Shown here: positions 1 to 6,429 of the stretch, piece after piece
Numbering within the stretch: position 1 is the stretch's first letter
How the letters are laid out: the number at the start of each line of letters is the position of its first letter
NCBI GenBank assembly: GCA_964646755.1
Contig: CAZYIE010000043.1
Span: 1 to 26,796 of the forward strand
DNA from: MVRV01 sp964646755
GTDB taxonomy: Bacteria > Desulfobacterota > Syntrophia > Syntrophales > Smithellaceae
Reading direction: 5' to 3'
Length of the DNA stretch: 26,796 bases
Notes under the pieces: generated by a model
Database searches by the model: none
Told to the model about the DNA's origin: nothing
The model's input: the letters and a program-made list of their open reading frames with translations, nothing else
Made by a program: the position numbers and the translations under genes

Positions 1-10
1 TGACAATTTA

Positions 11-40
11 CTATTACGACACAGTCTCATGCGCTGGGGG
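11..40 (+). repeat. Family A repeat end (solo, variant form)
   Basis: The stretch carries TATTACGACACAGTCTC followed by an ATGCGCTGGGGG-like tail. The same variant recurs at 6430-6466 and, inverted, at 1086-1110 and 6231-6259. It sits just past the SDR stop codon near the window edge, so any partner end lies outside. At 51-75 there is a further piece (GGTCTGCGAGCCCTCAGCC) whose relative is at 6657-6681. Confidence 0.6.
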
Positions 41-74
41 TTCCTGCGGGTCTGCGAGCCCTCAGCCTATTCCC

Positions 75-866
75 CTACATTATCCCCCGATACCAACCGC
101 CGTCAATCTGGATAGCGGCGCCGGTTATATAAGAACTTCGTTCCGAGGCCAGAAAGGCTACCAGGGCGGCAAATTCTGCTGGTGTTCCAAGGCGGCCCAT
201 AGGAATTGTGTCCGTCCATTTTTTAATTATTGCCTCGGCAGTTGAGCTTTCTTTCTCGGCTGTGGCCTGGGCAAGATTGAGCACCCGGTCGGTGAGAGTA
301 TATCCCGGGCAAACACTGTTGACCGTAATGTTGAATGGCGCCAATTCCGTGGAAAGAGTTTTGGCCAGGCCAATGACACCGGAACGGATCGTGTTGGAAA
401 GGATAAGCCCGTCAATCGGCTGTTTGACGGATATGGAAGTCATATTGATAATGCGTCCCCACCGCTTTTGTTTCATCAGGGGTAGTACTTCTCTGGTTAA
501 AATAATTGTCGAGAGGAGATTGAGTTTGAAGCCATACTCCCATAGTTGATCATCGATTTCCAAAAAAGACTTACCGGGCGGGCCTCCGGCATTGTTTACC
601 AGAATGTCCACACTTCCAAAGCGCTTGATAGTCTTGCGAACGCAATCTGTAGCCTGAGCTGCATCAGTCAGATCGGCCGCAATGGAGAGAACCTCTCCAC
701 CACTTTCCCTGTCTATCTCCTCTTTTGCTTCGGGCAGGCTTTTATCTTCTAAGCCGCAAATAGCTATTTTGGCGCCTTCACGGGCCAGCTCCAGAGCTAC
801 GGCTTTCCCCAGTCCTTGAGATCCTCCCGCCACAAAAGCCACTTTATTTTTTAATCCCAGATCCAT
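75..866 (-). CDS. SDR-family oxidoreductase (BKR-like, atypical active site)
   Basis: A 263-residue short-chain dehydrogenase/reductase, the usual length for classical SDRs. The start is the ATG at 866, preceded by GGAGG (reverse complement of cctcc at 874-878); a longer frame reaching 956 would run into a repeat and is unlikely. Visible: the nucleotide-binding glycine motif AGGSQGLG (13-20), the NNAGG turn (91-95), the structural Asn116, the catalytic-position Ser144, and the C-terminal IDGGW. The canonical YxxxK is absent: 13 residues after Ser144 the sequence reads S-N-T-I-R (157-161). From memory this fits the BKR-like SDR subgroup described as lacking a perfect catalytic tetrad. Annotated relatives are often called 3-oxoacyl-ACP reductase, but reductase activity should not be assumed. 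The substrate is unknown. It is monocistronic and flanked by repeats on both sides. Confidence 0.88.
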   Translation of the reverse strand: MDLGLKNKVAFVAGGSQGLGKAVALELAREGAKIAICGLEDKSLPEAKEEIDRESGGEVLSIAADLTDAAQATDCVRKTIKRFGSVDILVNNAGGPPGKSFLEIDDQLWEYGFKLNLLSTIILTREVLPLMKQKRWGRIINMTSISVKQPIDGLILSNTIRSGVIGLAKTLSTELAPFNITVNSVCPGYTLTDRVLNLAQATAEKESSTAEAIIKKWTDTIPMGRLGTPAEFAALVAFLASERSSYITGAAIQIDGGWYRGIM

Positions 867-914
867 GATAACCTCCGTTTGTTTTACAGAATATTGAAAA
901 AGGCTAAGTTTTCT

Positions 915-998
915 GTCATTGCGAGGAACGAAGTGACGAAGCAATCTCACACTCACAAATTAGTTTGCCATGCAGACCAAGGGCCCGCTCGCAATGAC
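915..998. repeat. Family A palindromic repeat, copy A1 (84 bp)
   Basis: The left end GTCATTGCGAG (915-925) is matched by the perfect inverted right end CTCGCAATGAC (988-998). An internal GCAATCTC box lies at 941-948. The element has no coding capacity and resembles a MITE or REP-like intergenic unit. Confidence 0.75.
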
Positions 999-1057
999 AA
1001 CAATAGCGGTTTCTCAAAGTATCTTAATTATAATTGTTTCCAAAGAAGTCTATTTTT

Positions 1058-1110
1058 CGTCATTGCGAACCAAGTGACAGCCTGCCCGGCGAATGAGACT
1101 GTGTCGCAAT
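1058..1110. repeat. Family A repeat, shortened copy
   Basis: The left end CGTCATTGCGAACCAAGTGAC runs directly into an inverted variant right end, GAATGAGACTGTGTCGCAAT (1091-1110). It therefore looks like an internally deleted unit of about 53 bp. Confidence 0.55.
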
Positions 1111-1119
1111 TACCTTTTT

Positions 1120-1210
1120 GTCATTGCGAGCTCCCGCAGGAAGCGTGGCAATCTCTTTGTTATTGGATAGATACGAGATTGCTTCGGTCGTTTTACTCCC
1201 TCGCAAAGAC
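1120..1210. repeat. Family A palindromic repeat, copy A2 (91 bp)
   Basis: The most regular unit in the window. GTCATTGCGAG (1120-1130) pairs with CTCGCAAAGAC (1200-1210, one mismatch). Inside, GGCAATCTC (1148-1156) pairs with GAGATTGC (1174-1181). The two-tier inverted structure would fold as a long hairpin on either strand. Confidence 0.78.
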
Positions 1211-1614
1211 ATTATGAAACAGTCTCAAATGCCAGGGAAGCAATCTCAAATCTCATCAGATAGATCTTTCCATCCGCAATTCATTTCTTCTATCAATTTT
1301 ATCTTTTTTAATCTTGAGCCACCTTTTATTTGTTTTTCCCTTGCAATGGCATTATTGATTTCATCATAAGCTTCGTAGAAAACTAATTTATCTGCATTGT
1401 ATTTTTTCGTAAATCCTTCCAACAATTTATTTTTATGTTCAAAGACTCTCCTGTTTAAATCATTCGTAACACCCGTATAAAGAACAGTATTGTTTTTGTT
1501 TGTCAATATGTAAACATAAAATTGTTTGTGCATGTGTTGTCCGTATAAAAATCAAAAGGACTGGGATTGCTTCGCGGAGCCTGCACTGAGCGCAACGAAT
1601 GTGCTCGCAATGAC
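1210..1614. mobile_element. Long family A element enclosing the GIY-YIG gene
   Basis: The left part (1210-1247) is a variant end, CATTATGAAACAGTCTC, finishing in GGAAGCAATCTC. The right part (1564-1614) reads GGATTGCTTCGCGGAGCC and ends with the canonical CTCGCAATGAC (1604-1614). These are the two halves of a family A unit separated by about 310 bp that hold one gene, GIY-YIG. The gene's TGA stop (1246-1248 on the minus strand) lies inside the GCAATCTCA box. I infer that gene and repeat form one mobile unit; no target duplication was established. Confidence 0.5.
1246..1533 (-). CDS. Small GIY-YIG domain nuclease
   Basis: A 95-residue single-domain GIY-YIG protein (UvrC N-terminal/YhbQ-like superfamily). 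The first strand YVYILTN (6-12) and second YTGVTNDL (19-26) form the GIY-YIG pair in its common YVY/YTG form. NRRVFEHK (27-34) supplies the catalytic Arg and the following His. A conserved Glu lies in the helix AIAREKQIKGG (63-73). The length is normal for stand-alone members, so it appears intact. The start is the ATG at 1533 with only a weak purine stretch (GGAC) upstream. It is surrounded by family A repeats and its stop codon is within one. Family members cut DNA; whether this one recognises the repeat is inference. Recognition of the fold is confident, the biological role is not known. Confidence 0.85.
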   Translation of the reverse strand: MHKQFYVYILTNKNNTVLYTGVTNDLNRRVFEHKNKLLEGFTKKYNADKLVFYEAYDEINNAIAREKQIKGGSRLKKIKLIEEMNCGWKDLSDEI

Positions 1615-1661
1615 TGCGTGACCACTTTTCATGTTGTGTTTTGTTGTCTAGCACAAAACAT

Positions 1662-3311
1662 TCATTTCTGCAAAATATGTGCATGTGACCGATCGGCTAA
1701 AAAAGATTCTATCCTTTGCAGCAGGTCTTGCAGAGTTGATTTATCCAGGGCCGAGATAGCAACGGCGTTAAACCGCCGGCAAAGGTTTTGCACAAGGGCT
1801 TTATCTTTCAGACGATCGACTTTGTTAAAAACCATCAAACGGGGCTTGTCATTAATTGCTAGTTTCTCCAGAATTTTATTCACCGCCGCAATCTGGCTTT
1901 CAAATTGACTATTGCTGATATCAATTACATGCAAAAGAATATCGGCTTGATGAAGTTCATCGAGTGTCGCCCGGAAGGCGGTAAATAATTCTTCCGGCAA
2001 GTTACGGATAAAGCCGACAGTATCGGTGAGTATTGCTTCCGTATCCCGGGGAAAGCGCAATCGGGCGCTTTTTGTATCCAATGTTGCAAAAAGTTTGTCT
2101 TCGACCAGCACGGCGCTTTTCGTGAGAGTGTTAATAAGAGTGGATTTGCCGGCATTAGTGTAGCCGACAATAGAAATTATCGGCAAGTCGCTTCTCTGCC
2201 GCTTGCTTTGCCGCTGTTGCCGGGATTGAGTGATTGCCTTGAGATCTTTTTCCAGGCGGGTTATGCGCTCTCTAATGCGCCGGCGGTCTATTTCCAGTTT
2301 TGTTTCTCCGGGTCCTATGCCGCCTATACCGCCGGCCAGACGCGAAAGGGAACGATCGCTGTGGGAAAGCCTGGGCAGCAAATATTTTAATTGAGCCAGT
2401 TCGACTTGAATTTTCCCCTCCCGGCTGTGGGCGCGCCTAGCAAAAATGTCCAGGATAACCTGGGTGCGGTCAATGACTTTTAAACCGGTAAAATCGTTAA
2501 TCGAGCGCACCTGGGCCGGAGTTAATTCGTGATCGAAGATGAGTAAATTGGCGCCGATTTGTGTGGCGCGCAAGCCAATATCCGATAATTTGCCCTTTCC
2601 CATCATAAATTTGGGGTCAGGCAGGCGGCGGTATTGAACAATGGCGTCAAAAACTTCCACACCGCAAGTACGCGCCAGTTCAGCCAGTTCAGCCAGTGGC
2701 TCATCGACGGCATCAAGAGGATTTTTTTCTACCCGCAAAAGAATGGCCTTTTCCGTCGCATCGATCTTGCGGGTTTTTTGTCTTTTAGCAAATTCGTTTT
2801 CCAGATCCTGAATAAAAGAAAGAAAATTCAGTTGGAGGTGAGCCAGTTGGAAGGGCTTCATTACCAACCAGTAAATGCCTTCCGGATTTTCGGGAAGAAG
2901 GTGGGCTAAATGGAGCATTCCGGGTGAACCATCAATGTTTACTTCCAGAGCGCCGATCAGATCAAGCCGTAAATGAGACAGGTCGGTTAAGTCTTCAGCG
3001 GATAATTCTTCACCATTGAGATGAGTATGAATAAGCCTCAGACCCTTAAAGCGCGTTGACGATGAACGAAATCCTTCAAGGGAAGGGATGAGGATGCTTT
3101 TGTGGTCGCCGATTATTACAGCATTGATTTCCCCGCGCCGGCTGATCAGTAAACCGATTTGACGGTTAATATCGCTGGAAAGAAAACAAAGCTGCCGGGA
3201 TAATTCCGGGGTAATGACATCCTCCGGAGAAATGTTTTTGCGATGCAGGCGTTCCAGCTGTTTGATTTGCCCGGCACTAAGCCCGGTTGTGTTGCCGAAA
3301 ATTTTATTGAT
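1662..3311 (-). CDS. hflX: GTPase HflX (long N-terminal form, non-canonical start)
   Basis: Ribosome-associated GTPase. From the first in-frame ATG (2918) it would be 418 residues, but the same frame continues upstream without a stop to 3326. That stretch encodes the typical deltaproteobacterial HflX N-terminus (IFGNTTGLSAGQIKQLERL, INRQIGLLISRRGEI, THLNGEELSAEDLTDLS), giving about 549 residues. Visible motifs: HflX glycine-rich GGIGGIGPGETKLEIDRRR, G1 GYTNAGKST (about nt 2140-2166), G3 DTVGFIRNLP, G4 NKVD, G5 SALD. No ATG, GTG or TTG exists in frame between 3326 and the conserved N-terminus. The best SD-spaced codon is ATC at 3311 (GAGG 10 nt upstream). An ATG at 3334 would join the frame only with one extra A in the AAAAA run near 3318-3322. 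A family B element ends five bases beyond 3334, so the original start may have been disturbed. Confidence 0.85.
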   Translation of the reverse strand: MNKIFGNTTGLSAGQIKQLERLHRKNISPEDVITPELSRQLCFLSSDINRQIGLLISRRGEINAVIIGDHKSILIPSLEGFRSSSTRFKGLRLIHTHLNGEELSAEDLTDLSHLRLDLIGALEVNIDGSPGMLHLAHLLPENPEGIYWLVMKPFQLAHLQLNFLSFIQDLENEFAKRQKTRKIDATEKAILLRVEKNPLDAVDEPLAELAELARTCGVEVFDAIVQYRRLPDPKFMMGKGKLSDIGLRATQIGANLLIFDHELTPAQVRSINDFTGLKVIDRTQVILDIFARRAHSREGKIQVELAQLKYLLPRLSHSDRSLSRLAGGIGGIGPGETKLEIDRRRIRERITRLEKDLKAITQSRQQRQSKRQRSDLPIISIVGYTNAGKSTLINTLTKSAVLVEDKLFATLDTKSARLRFPRDTEAILTDTVGFIRNLPEELFTAFRATLDELHQADILLHVIDISNSQFESQIAAVNKILEKLAINDKPRLMVFNKVDRLKDKALVQNLCRRFNAVAISALDKSTLQDLLQRIESFLADRSHAHILQK

Positions 3312-3338
3312 GGCAGTTTTTCCTCATTTACCAATAGG

Positions 3339-3805
3339 TGTCCCCCGCTGGCGGGGGTTAGGGGGTGGACGTCTCAATCTCACCAATAATTCTTTCTAAC
3401 TCTGCTATAACACCGGTCATATTTTTTAAAACTTCCTCATCGGTGAATCTAACTATTTTGAATCCAGCTTTGGCAAGACGCTCTTCTCGCCGAACATCTT
3501 TTGCCAGTGCAACTTCATTATCATGAGTAATTCCGTCAAGCTCGATAATCAACATCAATTCCTTACAGAAAAAATCTGCAATGTACTGTAAAATCGGCCG
3601 TTGTCTTCTGAACTGATAACCCTTTAATTGCTTGGCTTTTAAGGCATATTTCCATAAGCAGGCTTCTTACTTAGTTAATCCCTTTCGTAACTGTCCGGCG
3701 AGCGGTTGCAATTTTTTATTATAGCTGTAATTACTGTGGGATTTAACTGCCATCTGTGTTTTTTCCACCTCCGTCACTACGTGACACCTCCGCCAGCGGA
3801 GGACA
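3339..3805. mobile_element. Family B element B1 with terminal inverted repeats, carrying DUF559 gene
   Basis: The left end is TGTCCCCCGCTGGCGG (3339-3354) continuing to GGGGGTGGAC (3361-3370). The right end is its inverted counterpart, from CCACCTCCGTCAC (3765-3777) to CCAGCGGAGGACA (3793-3805). The 467-bp unit contains a single gene on the minus strand. The right repeat provides a GGAGGTGG Shine-Dalgarno-like stretch 11 nt before the ATG, and the left repeat encodes the last residues (S-T-P) and the TAA stop. Short relatives without the gene lie at 4393-4516 and 6288-6411. I interpret B1 as the long member of a MITE-like family. Confidence 0.65.
3358..3753 (-). pseudogene. DUF559 (restriction-endonuclease-like) gene with one in-frame stop
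   Basis: Read from the ATG at 3753 the frame encodes MAVKSHSNYSYNKKLQPLAG... through ...LRKGLTK, then TAA (3667-3669), then EACLWKYALKAKQLKGYQFRR and the core nuclease motifs IADFFCKELMLIIELDG and RREERLAKAGFKIVRFTDEEVL, ending in ETSTP. Both sides of the stop are in the same frame and together make a normal-length DUF559 protein (131 codons plus stop). Only one nonsense codon breaks it. The ELDG motif with its upstream D (in IADFF) is the Vsr/PD-(D/E)xK-like catalytic region. A downstream fragment could start at TTG 3558 but would lack the first catalytic strand. Function is presumed DNA cleavage by family fold; the pseudogene call assumes no readthrough and no sequencing error. Confidence 0.8.
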
Positions 3806-3849
3806 GGGGGCAATAAGCACTGTTAACCCTATTGCAATATTCGGCCAAT

Positions 3850-3919
3850 GTTCCACGCTGGCGGGGTTTAGGGGGTGGACTTTTTAGTTACAGATTGGAA
3901 GTTCTTTATCCACCACTTG
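3850..3919. repeat. Degenerate family B repeat copy
   Basis: The left-end-like GTTCCACGCTGGCGGGGTTT followed by AGGGGGTGGAC (3870-3880) is followed 25 bases later by GTTCTTTATCCACCA (3901-3915). The sequence before and including that box (AGATTGGAAGTTCTTTATCC) also occurs, slightly changed, at 6791-6810. It is probably a decayed short unit. Confidence 0.45.
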
Positions 3920-4051
3920 CCCGTCTTATTTGCGAAGTTAGACCAAATAATTCTTCTTTCGGAAACCCTGTGGTCAACTAATATACCAAAATGGCAATCT
4001 CGTCAGCCATCTCAAATGCCCGCAGCTTTTTATGATAACGCATAGTCTTTA

Positions 4052-4084
4052 CCTTCAGCCCTCAGCCCTCGGCATTCAGCCTAT
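4052..4084 (-). repeat. GGCTGAA heptamer repeat remnant
   Basis: The plus strand reads CCTTCAGCCCTCAGCCCTCG then GCATTCAGCCTATC, i.e. four imperfect inverted copies of the GGCTGAA/GGCTGAG heptamer also found at 11252-11365 and 19695-19724. Confidence 0.6.
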
Positions 4085-4085
4085 C

Positions 4086-4289
4086 TCACTTAAACTTTCC
4101 CGGGCTGACTTTTCTTTCCATATTGTCTAAAAATGTTGACCAGCTATTGGTCTGGAAAGAAGAGACCAGCTTTTTGGGTGAACTTTTGCCGCAGTTAGGA
4201 CAAGTTAGTCGGTTATAACTTTCATCAACTTTTAACAGGCAATCAAATTTGTGATGGCATTTGGTGCATTCAAATTCGTATATAGGCAT
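4086..4289 (-). CDS. FmdB-family zinc-ribbon protein
   Basis: A 67-residue protein with the N-terminal signature MPIYEFECTKCHHKFD of the FmdB/CxxC_CxxC_SSSS regulatory-protein family. Four cysteines form a zinc ribbon: C8-x2-C11 and C30-x2-C33, with a typical spacing of about 18 residues between the pairs. The tail (SSFQTNSWSTFLDNMERKV) is short and polar. The start ATG at 4289 has GGAGA upstream (GCGGAGAGAGAT). The family is widespread and often annotated as a putative regulator, but its role is not settled. It stands alone between repeats, so context adds nothing. Confidence 0.88.
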   Translation of the reverse strand: MPIYEFECTKCHHKFDCLLKVDESYNRLTCPNCGKSSPKKLVSSFQTNSWSTFLDNMERKVSPGKFK

Positions 4290-4392
4290 ATCTCTCTCCG
4301 CTTTTGGGTCGAACGTTATTCTAAGTCTTTAGCCGAAGAATTTTTTATTTTCAATATATTTATTATCAGGAGGATGGCGCATTATCCGCGCG

Positions 4393-4516
4393 TGTCCCCC
4401 GCCGGGGGGGTAAGGGGGGTGGACTTTTTTATGTGGTCGTAATGCGCATCGTAATCACAACCCGGCAGTTCTTTTTCCACCTCCGTCACTGCCGTGACAC
4501 CTCCGCCGGCGGAGGA
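4393..4516. mobile_element. Short family B element B3 (124 bp, gene-less)
   Basis: The left end TGTCCCCCGCCGGGGGGG passes into GGGGGGTGGAC (4414-4424). The right end runs from CCACCTCCGTCACTGCCGTG (4479-4498) to CCGGCGGAGGA. It has the same architecture and the same 124-bp length as 6288-6411. The interior (about 55 bp) has no gene. Confidence 0.68.
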
Positions 4517-4552
4517 TATGGCAGTCTCATAGTGGAAGGGGATTGAAAAAGT

Positions 4553-4595
4553 CAAAAAAATCCCCGGGAGGATTTTTGCCCGTCCTCCCGGGGAT
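4553..4595 (-). terminator. Rho-independent terminator of the porin gene
   Basis: A perfect 13-bp stem, ATCCCCGGGAGGA (4560-4572) with TCCTCCCGGGGAT (4583-4595) and a 10-nt loop. On the minus strand it is followed by a run of seven T (complement of 4554-4560). It lies 25 bases beyond the porin stop codon. Confidence 0.93.
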
Positions 4596-4620
4596 TCAGA
4601 TTAAACTTTAACGGCTGCTC

Positions 4621-5952
4621 TTAGAAAGTAAGAGTCAGCTTGTTGATAACCAGGTAATCATTGGTGACCTGATTAGCAGAACTGGTCCCTTTGAAGTAAT
4701 CGCCGGTGATGAGGTAACCAACGCCCAGCATATAGGACAGGTTGTTGGTGATTTTGTAAGTTCCGGTTACGTCAATTTCATAACCGTAATCCTTGGAAAC
4801 CCAGTTAGCGGCAGGATTTTTATCCGCAGTGGCCATAGATACTGCTGCACCAATGTTCAACTTGTCATTGGGTTTCACACCAGCTCTGAGCTGATAGAAG
4901 AACGCATTCACCATCGAGCTGTCAAAAGCGCTTGCTGCGCCGACTGCCGCAGAAGTGATGGTGCCGTTAAAGTAAGCGCGGTCCTGGTTCCACATAATCA
5001 AAGCGGGGCTCCATTCAACGCCGCCGCCCAGTAACTGATTACGGGTGTTTGCGTCGTCGCCCTGGCCCTGGGAATAAGCGAAGGTGCCGCCGACATAAAC
5101 CGGCCCGAAGGTGGCTGTTGCATCAACCCAGCCTGTTAACGAGCTCAACTTCTCATACGCGTTGCCGGTAGTACCACTGTCCAGTTTAAACAGATCGCCG
5201 AAGGCATAAGTAAATTCAGCCTGGATTTTTACGGGACCAACTGTGGCTTTAACATACGGTGATACCCCATAGTATTTAGACAGGTATGCCGATGCGCCGA
5301 GGTCTCTATTGGCAGCTTGTCTCCAATAAACCACAATCAAACCGGTTTCGATATTCTTGTCAATGTAAATGCCGGCAAGTGCGTACTTATCGTTGTCGAG
5401 ATCCGATGCTGATATGCCGGTGGTGTACTGGTTTGATTTGCTCTTATCGCCTTCTTTAAAATACATGGGTATGATTAGAGCTTTGCCTACAGGTATCCAC
5501 CAAGTTATACCGCCGGTCGGTGTCTGGGAGTTAGTGAAAATAGTTCCCCACGATGAGTTGCTCTGATAACCGACTTTGAACATACCGACTGGGGTCTGGA
5601 ACTGCGCATACAAAAAGTCGAAACCAATATTCTGGTTTTCAGCTTTTGTTGCTGCGGATATCGTGTCTAGTGAGGTAGATGCCGCTGTTCTGGTTGCGCC
5701 CCAGATTCTGTCCATGACGTTGGCACGGGTATACAAGGAAAGGCCGGGAGCAACGACAAGTTCCGTCGTCAGCTGCAGTTTCTGGTAATAGAATGCCGTG
5801 GCCGTACTAGCATCCTTTGTCAAAGAGGTTTTATCTAAATACATACCACCAGCAAAGTAACTACCGCTGAATTTTACATCGACCGCGAAAGCCGATGCAC
5901 TGAAGGCCATAACCAGCCCCAGTGACAGCAAAACTAACCAAAATCTCTTCAT
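4621..5952 (-). CDS. Outer-membrane porin-like beta-barrel protein
   Basis: A 443-residue exported protein. Residues 1-23 form a classical Sec signal peptide (Lys2-Arg3, hydrophobic LVLLSLGLVMAFSASAFA, cleavage after AFA before VDVKFSG). The mature part alternates polar and hydrophobic or aromatic residues throughout (e.g. VKVGYQSN-like strands, KLNIGAAVSM, SYMLGVGYLITGDYF) and ends in LTLTF. The terminal Phe is the usual Bam recognition signal. It is rich in Gly, Ala, Thr and Tyr, with many short turns, as in 16-stranded porins. The start is ATG 5952 with AGGAGG 6-7 nt upstream. It has its own terminator and looks monocistronic. It probably makes a diffusion pore for small solutes; substrate and exact family are not recognisable by eye. 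Confidence 0.83.
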   Translation of the reverse strand: MKRFWLVLLSLGLVMAFSASAFAVDVKFSGSYFAGGMYLDKTSLTKDASTATAFYYQKLQLTTELVVAPGLSLYTRANVMDRIWGATRTAASTSLDTISAATKAENQNIGFDFLYAQFQTPVGMFKVGYQSNSSWGTIFTNSQTPTGGITWWIPVGKALIIPMYFKEGDKSKSNQYTTGISASDLDNDKYALAGIYIDKNIETGLIVVYWRQAANRDLGASAYLSKYYGVSPYVKATVGPVKIQAEFTYAFGDLFKLDSGTTGNAYEKLSSLTGWVDATATFGPVYVGGTFAYSQGQGDDANTRNQLLGGGVEWSPALIMWNQDRAYFNGTITSAAVGAASAFDSSMVNAFFYQLRAGVKPNDKLNIGAAVSMATADKNPAANWVSKDYGYEIDVTGTYKITNNLSYMLGVGYLITGDYFKGTSSANQVTNDYLVINKLTLTF

Positions 5953-5993
5953 TTTTTCCTCCTAAAAATTTGGTTTAAATTTCAATTTTCAGC

Positions 5994-6019
5994 CATTAAA
6001 AAACGGGCATTTTTTAATG
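5994..6019. promoter_or_regulatory. Perfect 10-bp inverted repeat upstream of the porin gene
   Basis: CATTAAAAAA (5994-6003) and TTTTTTAATG (6010-6019) flank CGGGCA. The dyad is 42 bases upstream of the porin start, in the leader or promoter region. It could be an operator or a leader hairpin; the AT-rich arms argue weakly for protein binding. Confidence 0.4.
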
Positions 6020-6230
6020 ACCACCTCTACAACATATCCGCTTGCATAAACACATCCATTAATTGCTGATAAACTCTGCAAGCCGGATAAACCGCGCCGA
6101 AACTAGCATCGGCAGAAAAGCTTGTCAAGATTTTTTTGCTTCGTGCCGACATGTTAAGTTTACGGAGTAAAGCAATACTTGTGCCAAATTTTAGGTTTAG
6201 GCTAAATGCTCGCAGATGTTTGTCCACTTC
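6020..6230. other. Gene-less stretch upstream of the porin
   Basis: Nothing recognisable as a gene or repeat. An open minus-strand frame (6027-6362) crosses it and then runs through two repeats; it has no SD and no recognisable domain, so it is not annotated. Confidence 0.5.
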
Positions 6231-6259
6231 TCCAGGCATGCGAGACTGCGTCGTAATGG
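6231..6259 (-). repeat. Family A variant end (inverted)
   Basis: Carries GCATGCGAGACTGCGTCGTA, the reverse complement of the TACGACACAGTCTC variant end. It is the mirror of the end at 6430-6466, and together the two bracket the family B unit 6288-6411. Confidence 0.6.
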
Positions 6260-6287
6260 ACAGGTGCTGATTGCAGCCTATTCGTAA

Positions 6288-6411
6288 TGTCCCCCGCTGG
6301 CGGGGGTTAGGGGGTGGATGTTTTTGAAGTTGCCATAATATTAATAAGTTACGCTTTGGCACTCCTTAGTCCACCTCCGTCACTTCGTGACACCTCCGCC
6401 AGCGGAGGACA
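6288..6411. mobile_element. Short family B element B4 (124 bp, gene-less)
   Basis: The left end TGTCCCCCGCTGGCGGGGG (6288-6306) with TTAGGGGGTGG (6307-6317) mirrors the right end CCACCTCCGTCACTTCGTGA (6371-6390) through CCAGCGGAGGACA (6399-6411). On the minus strand the last codons before the left end read K-T-S-T-P-stop, the same ending as the DUF559 gene in B1. This supports origin by internal deletion of a DUF559-bearing element. Confidence 0.72.
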
Positions 6412-6429
6412 TGAAATGGCAATTTCTCC

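Larger units (their letters stand above)
867..1245. other. Gene-less spacer filled by family A repeats
   Basis: There is no coding feature between the SDR start and the GIY-YIG stop. The spacer holds at least three family A units (915-998, 1058-1110, 1120-1210) and the left end of a fourth (1210-1247). Open frames reading across it are composed mostly of repeat sequence. Confidence 0.7.
3754..4085. other. Gene-less spacer with repeat remnants
   Basis: There is no credible gene. It contains the right end of B1, a degenerate family B end pair (CCACGCTGGCGGGGTTTAGG at 3853-3872, then ATCCACCACTTG near 3908-3919), a family A-like fragment (GGCAATCTCGTCAGCC, 3992-4007) and a cluster of inverted GGCTGAA heptamers (4052-4084). 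Confidence 0.6.
4290..4620. other. Gene-less spacer: family B short element plus terminator
   Basis: The spacer between the porin and the zinc-ribbon gene is occupied by short element B3 (4393-4516) and the porin terminator (4553-4595). I see no gene in it. Confidence 0.65.

Noticed and set aside
879..1369. Plus-strand frames of 112 and 83 residues across the SDR-GIY-YIG spacer
   Set aside because: They translate the palindromic repeats (phrases such as VIARNEVTKQS are typical of repeat-encoded spurious proteins).
6027..6362. 111-residue open frame on the minus strand upstream of the porin
   Set aside because: Its first third is translated repeat sequence (families A and B), it has no Shine-Dalgarno and no recognisable domain.
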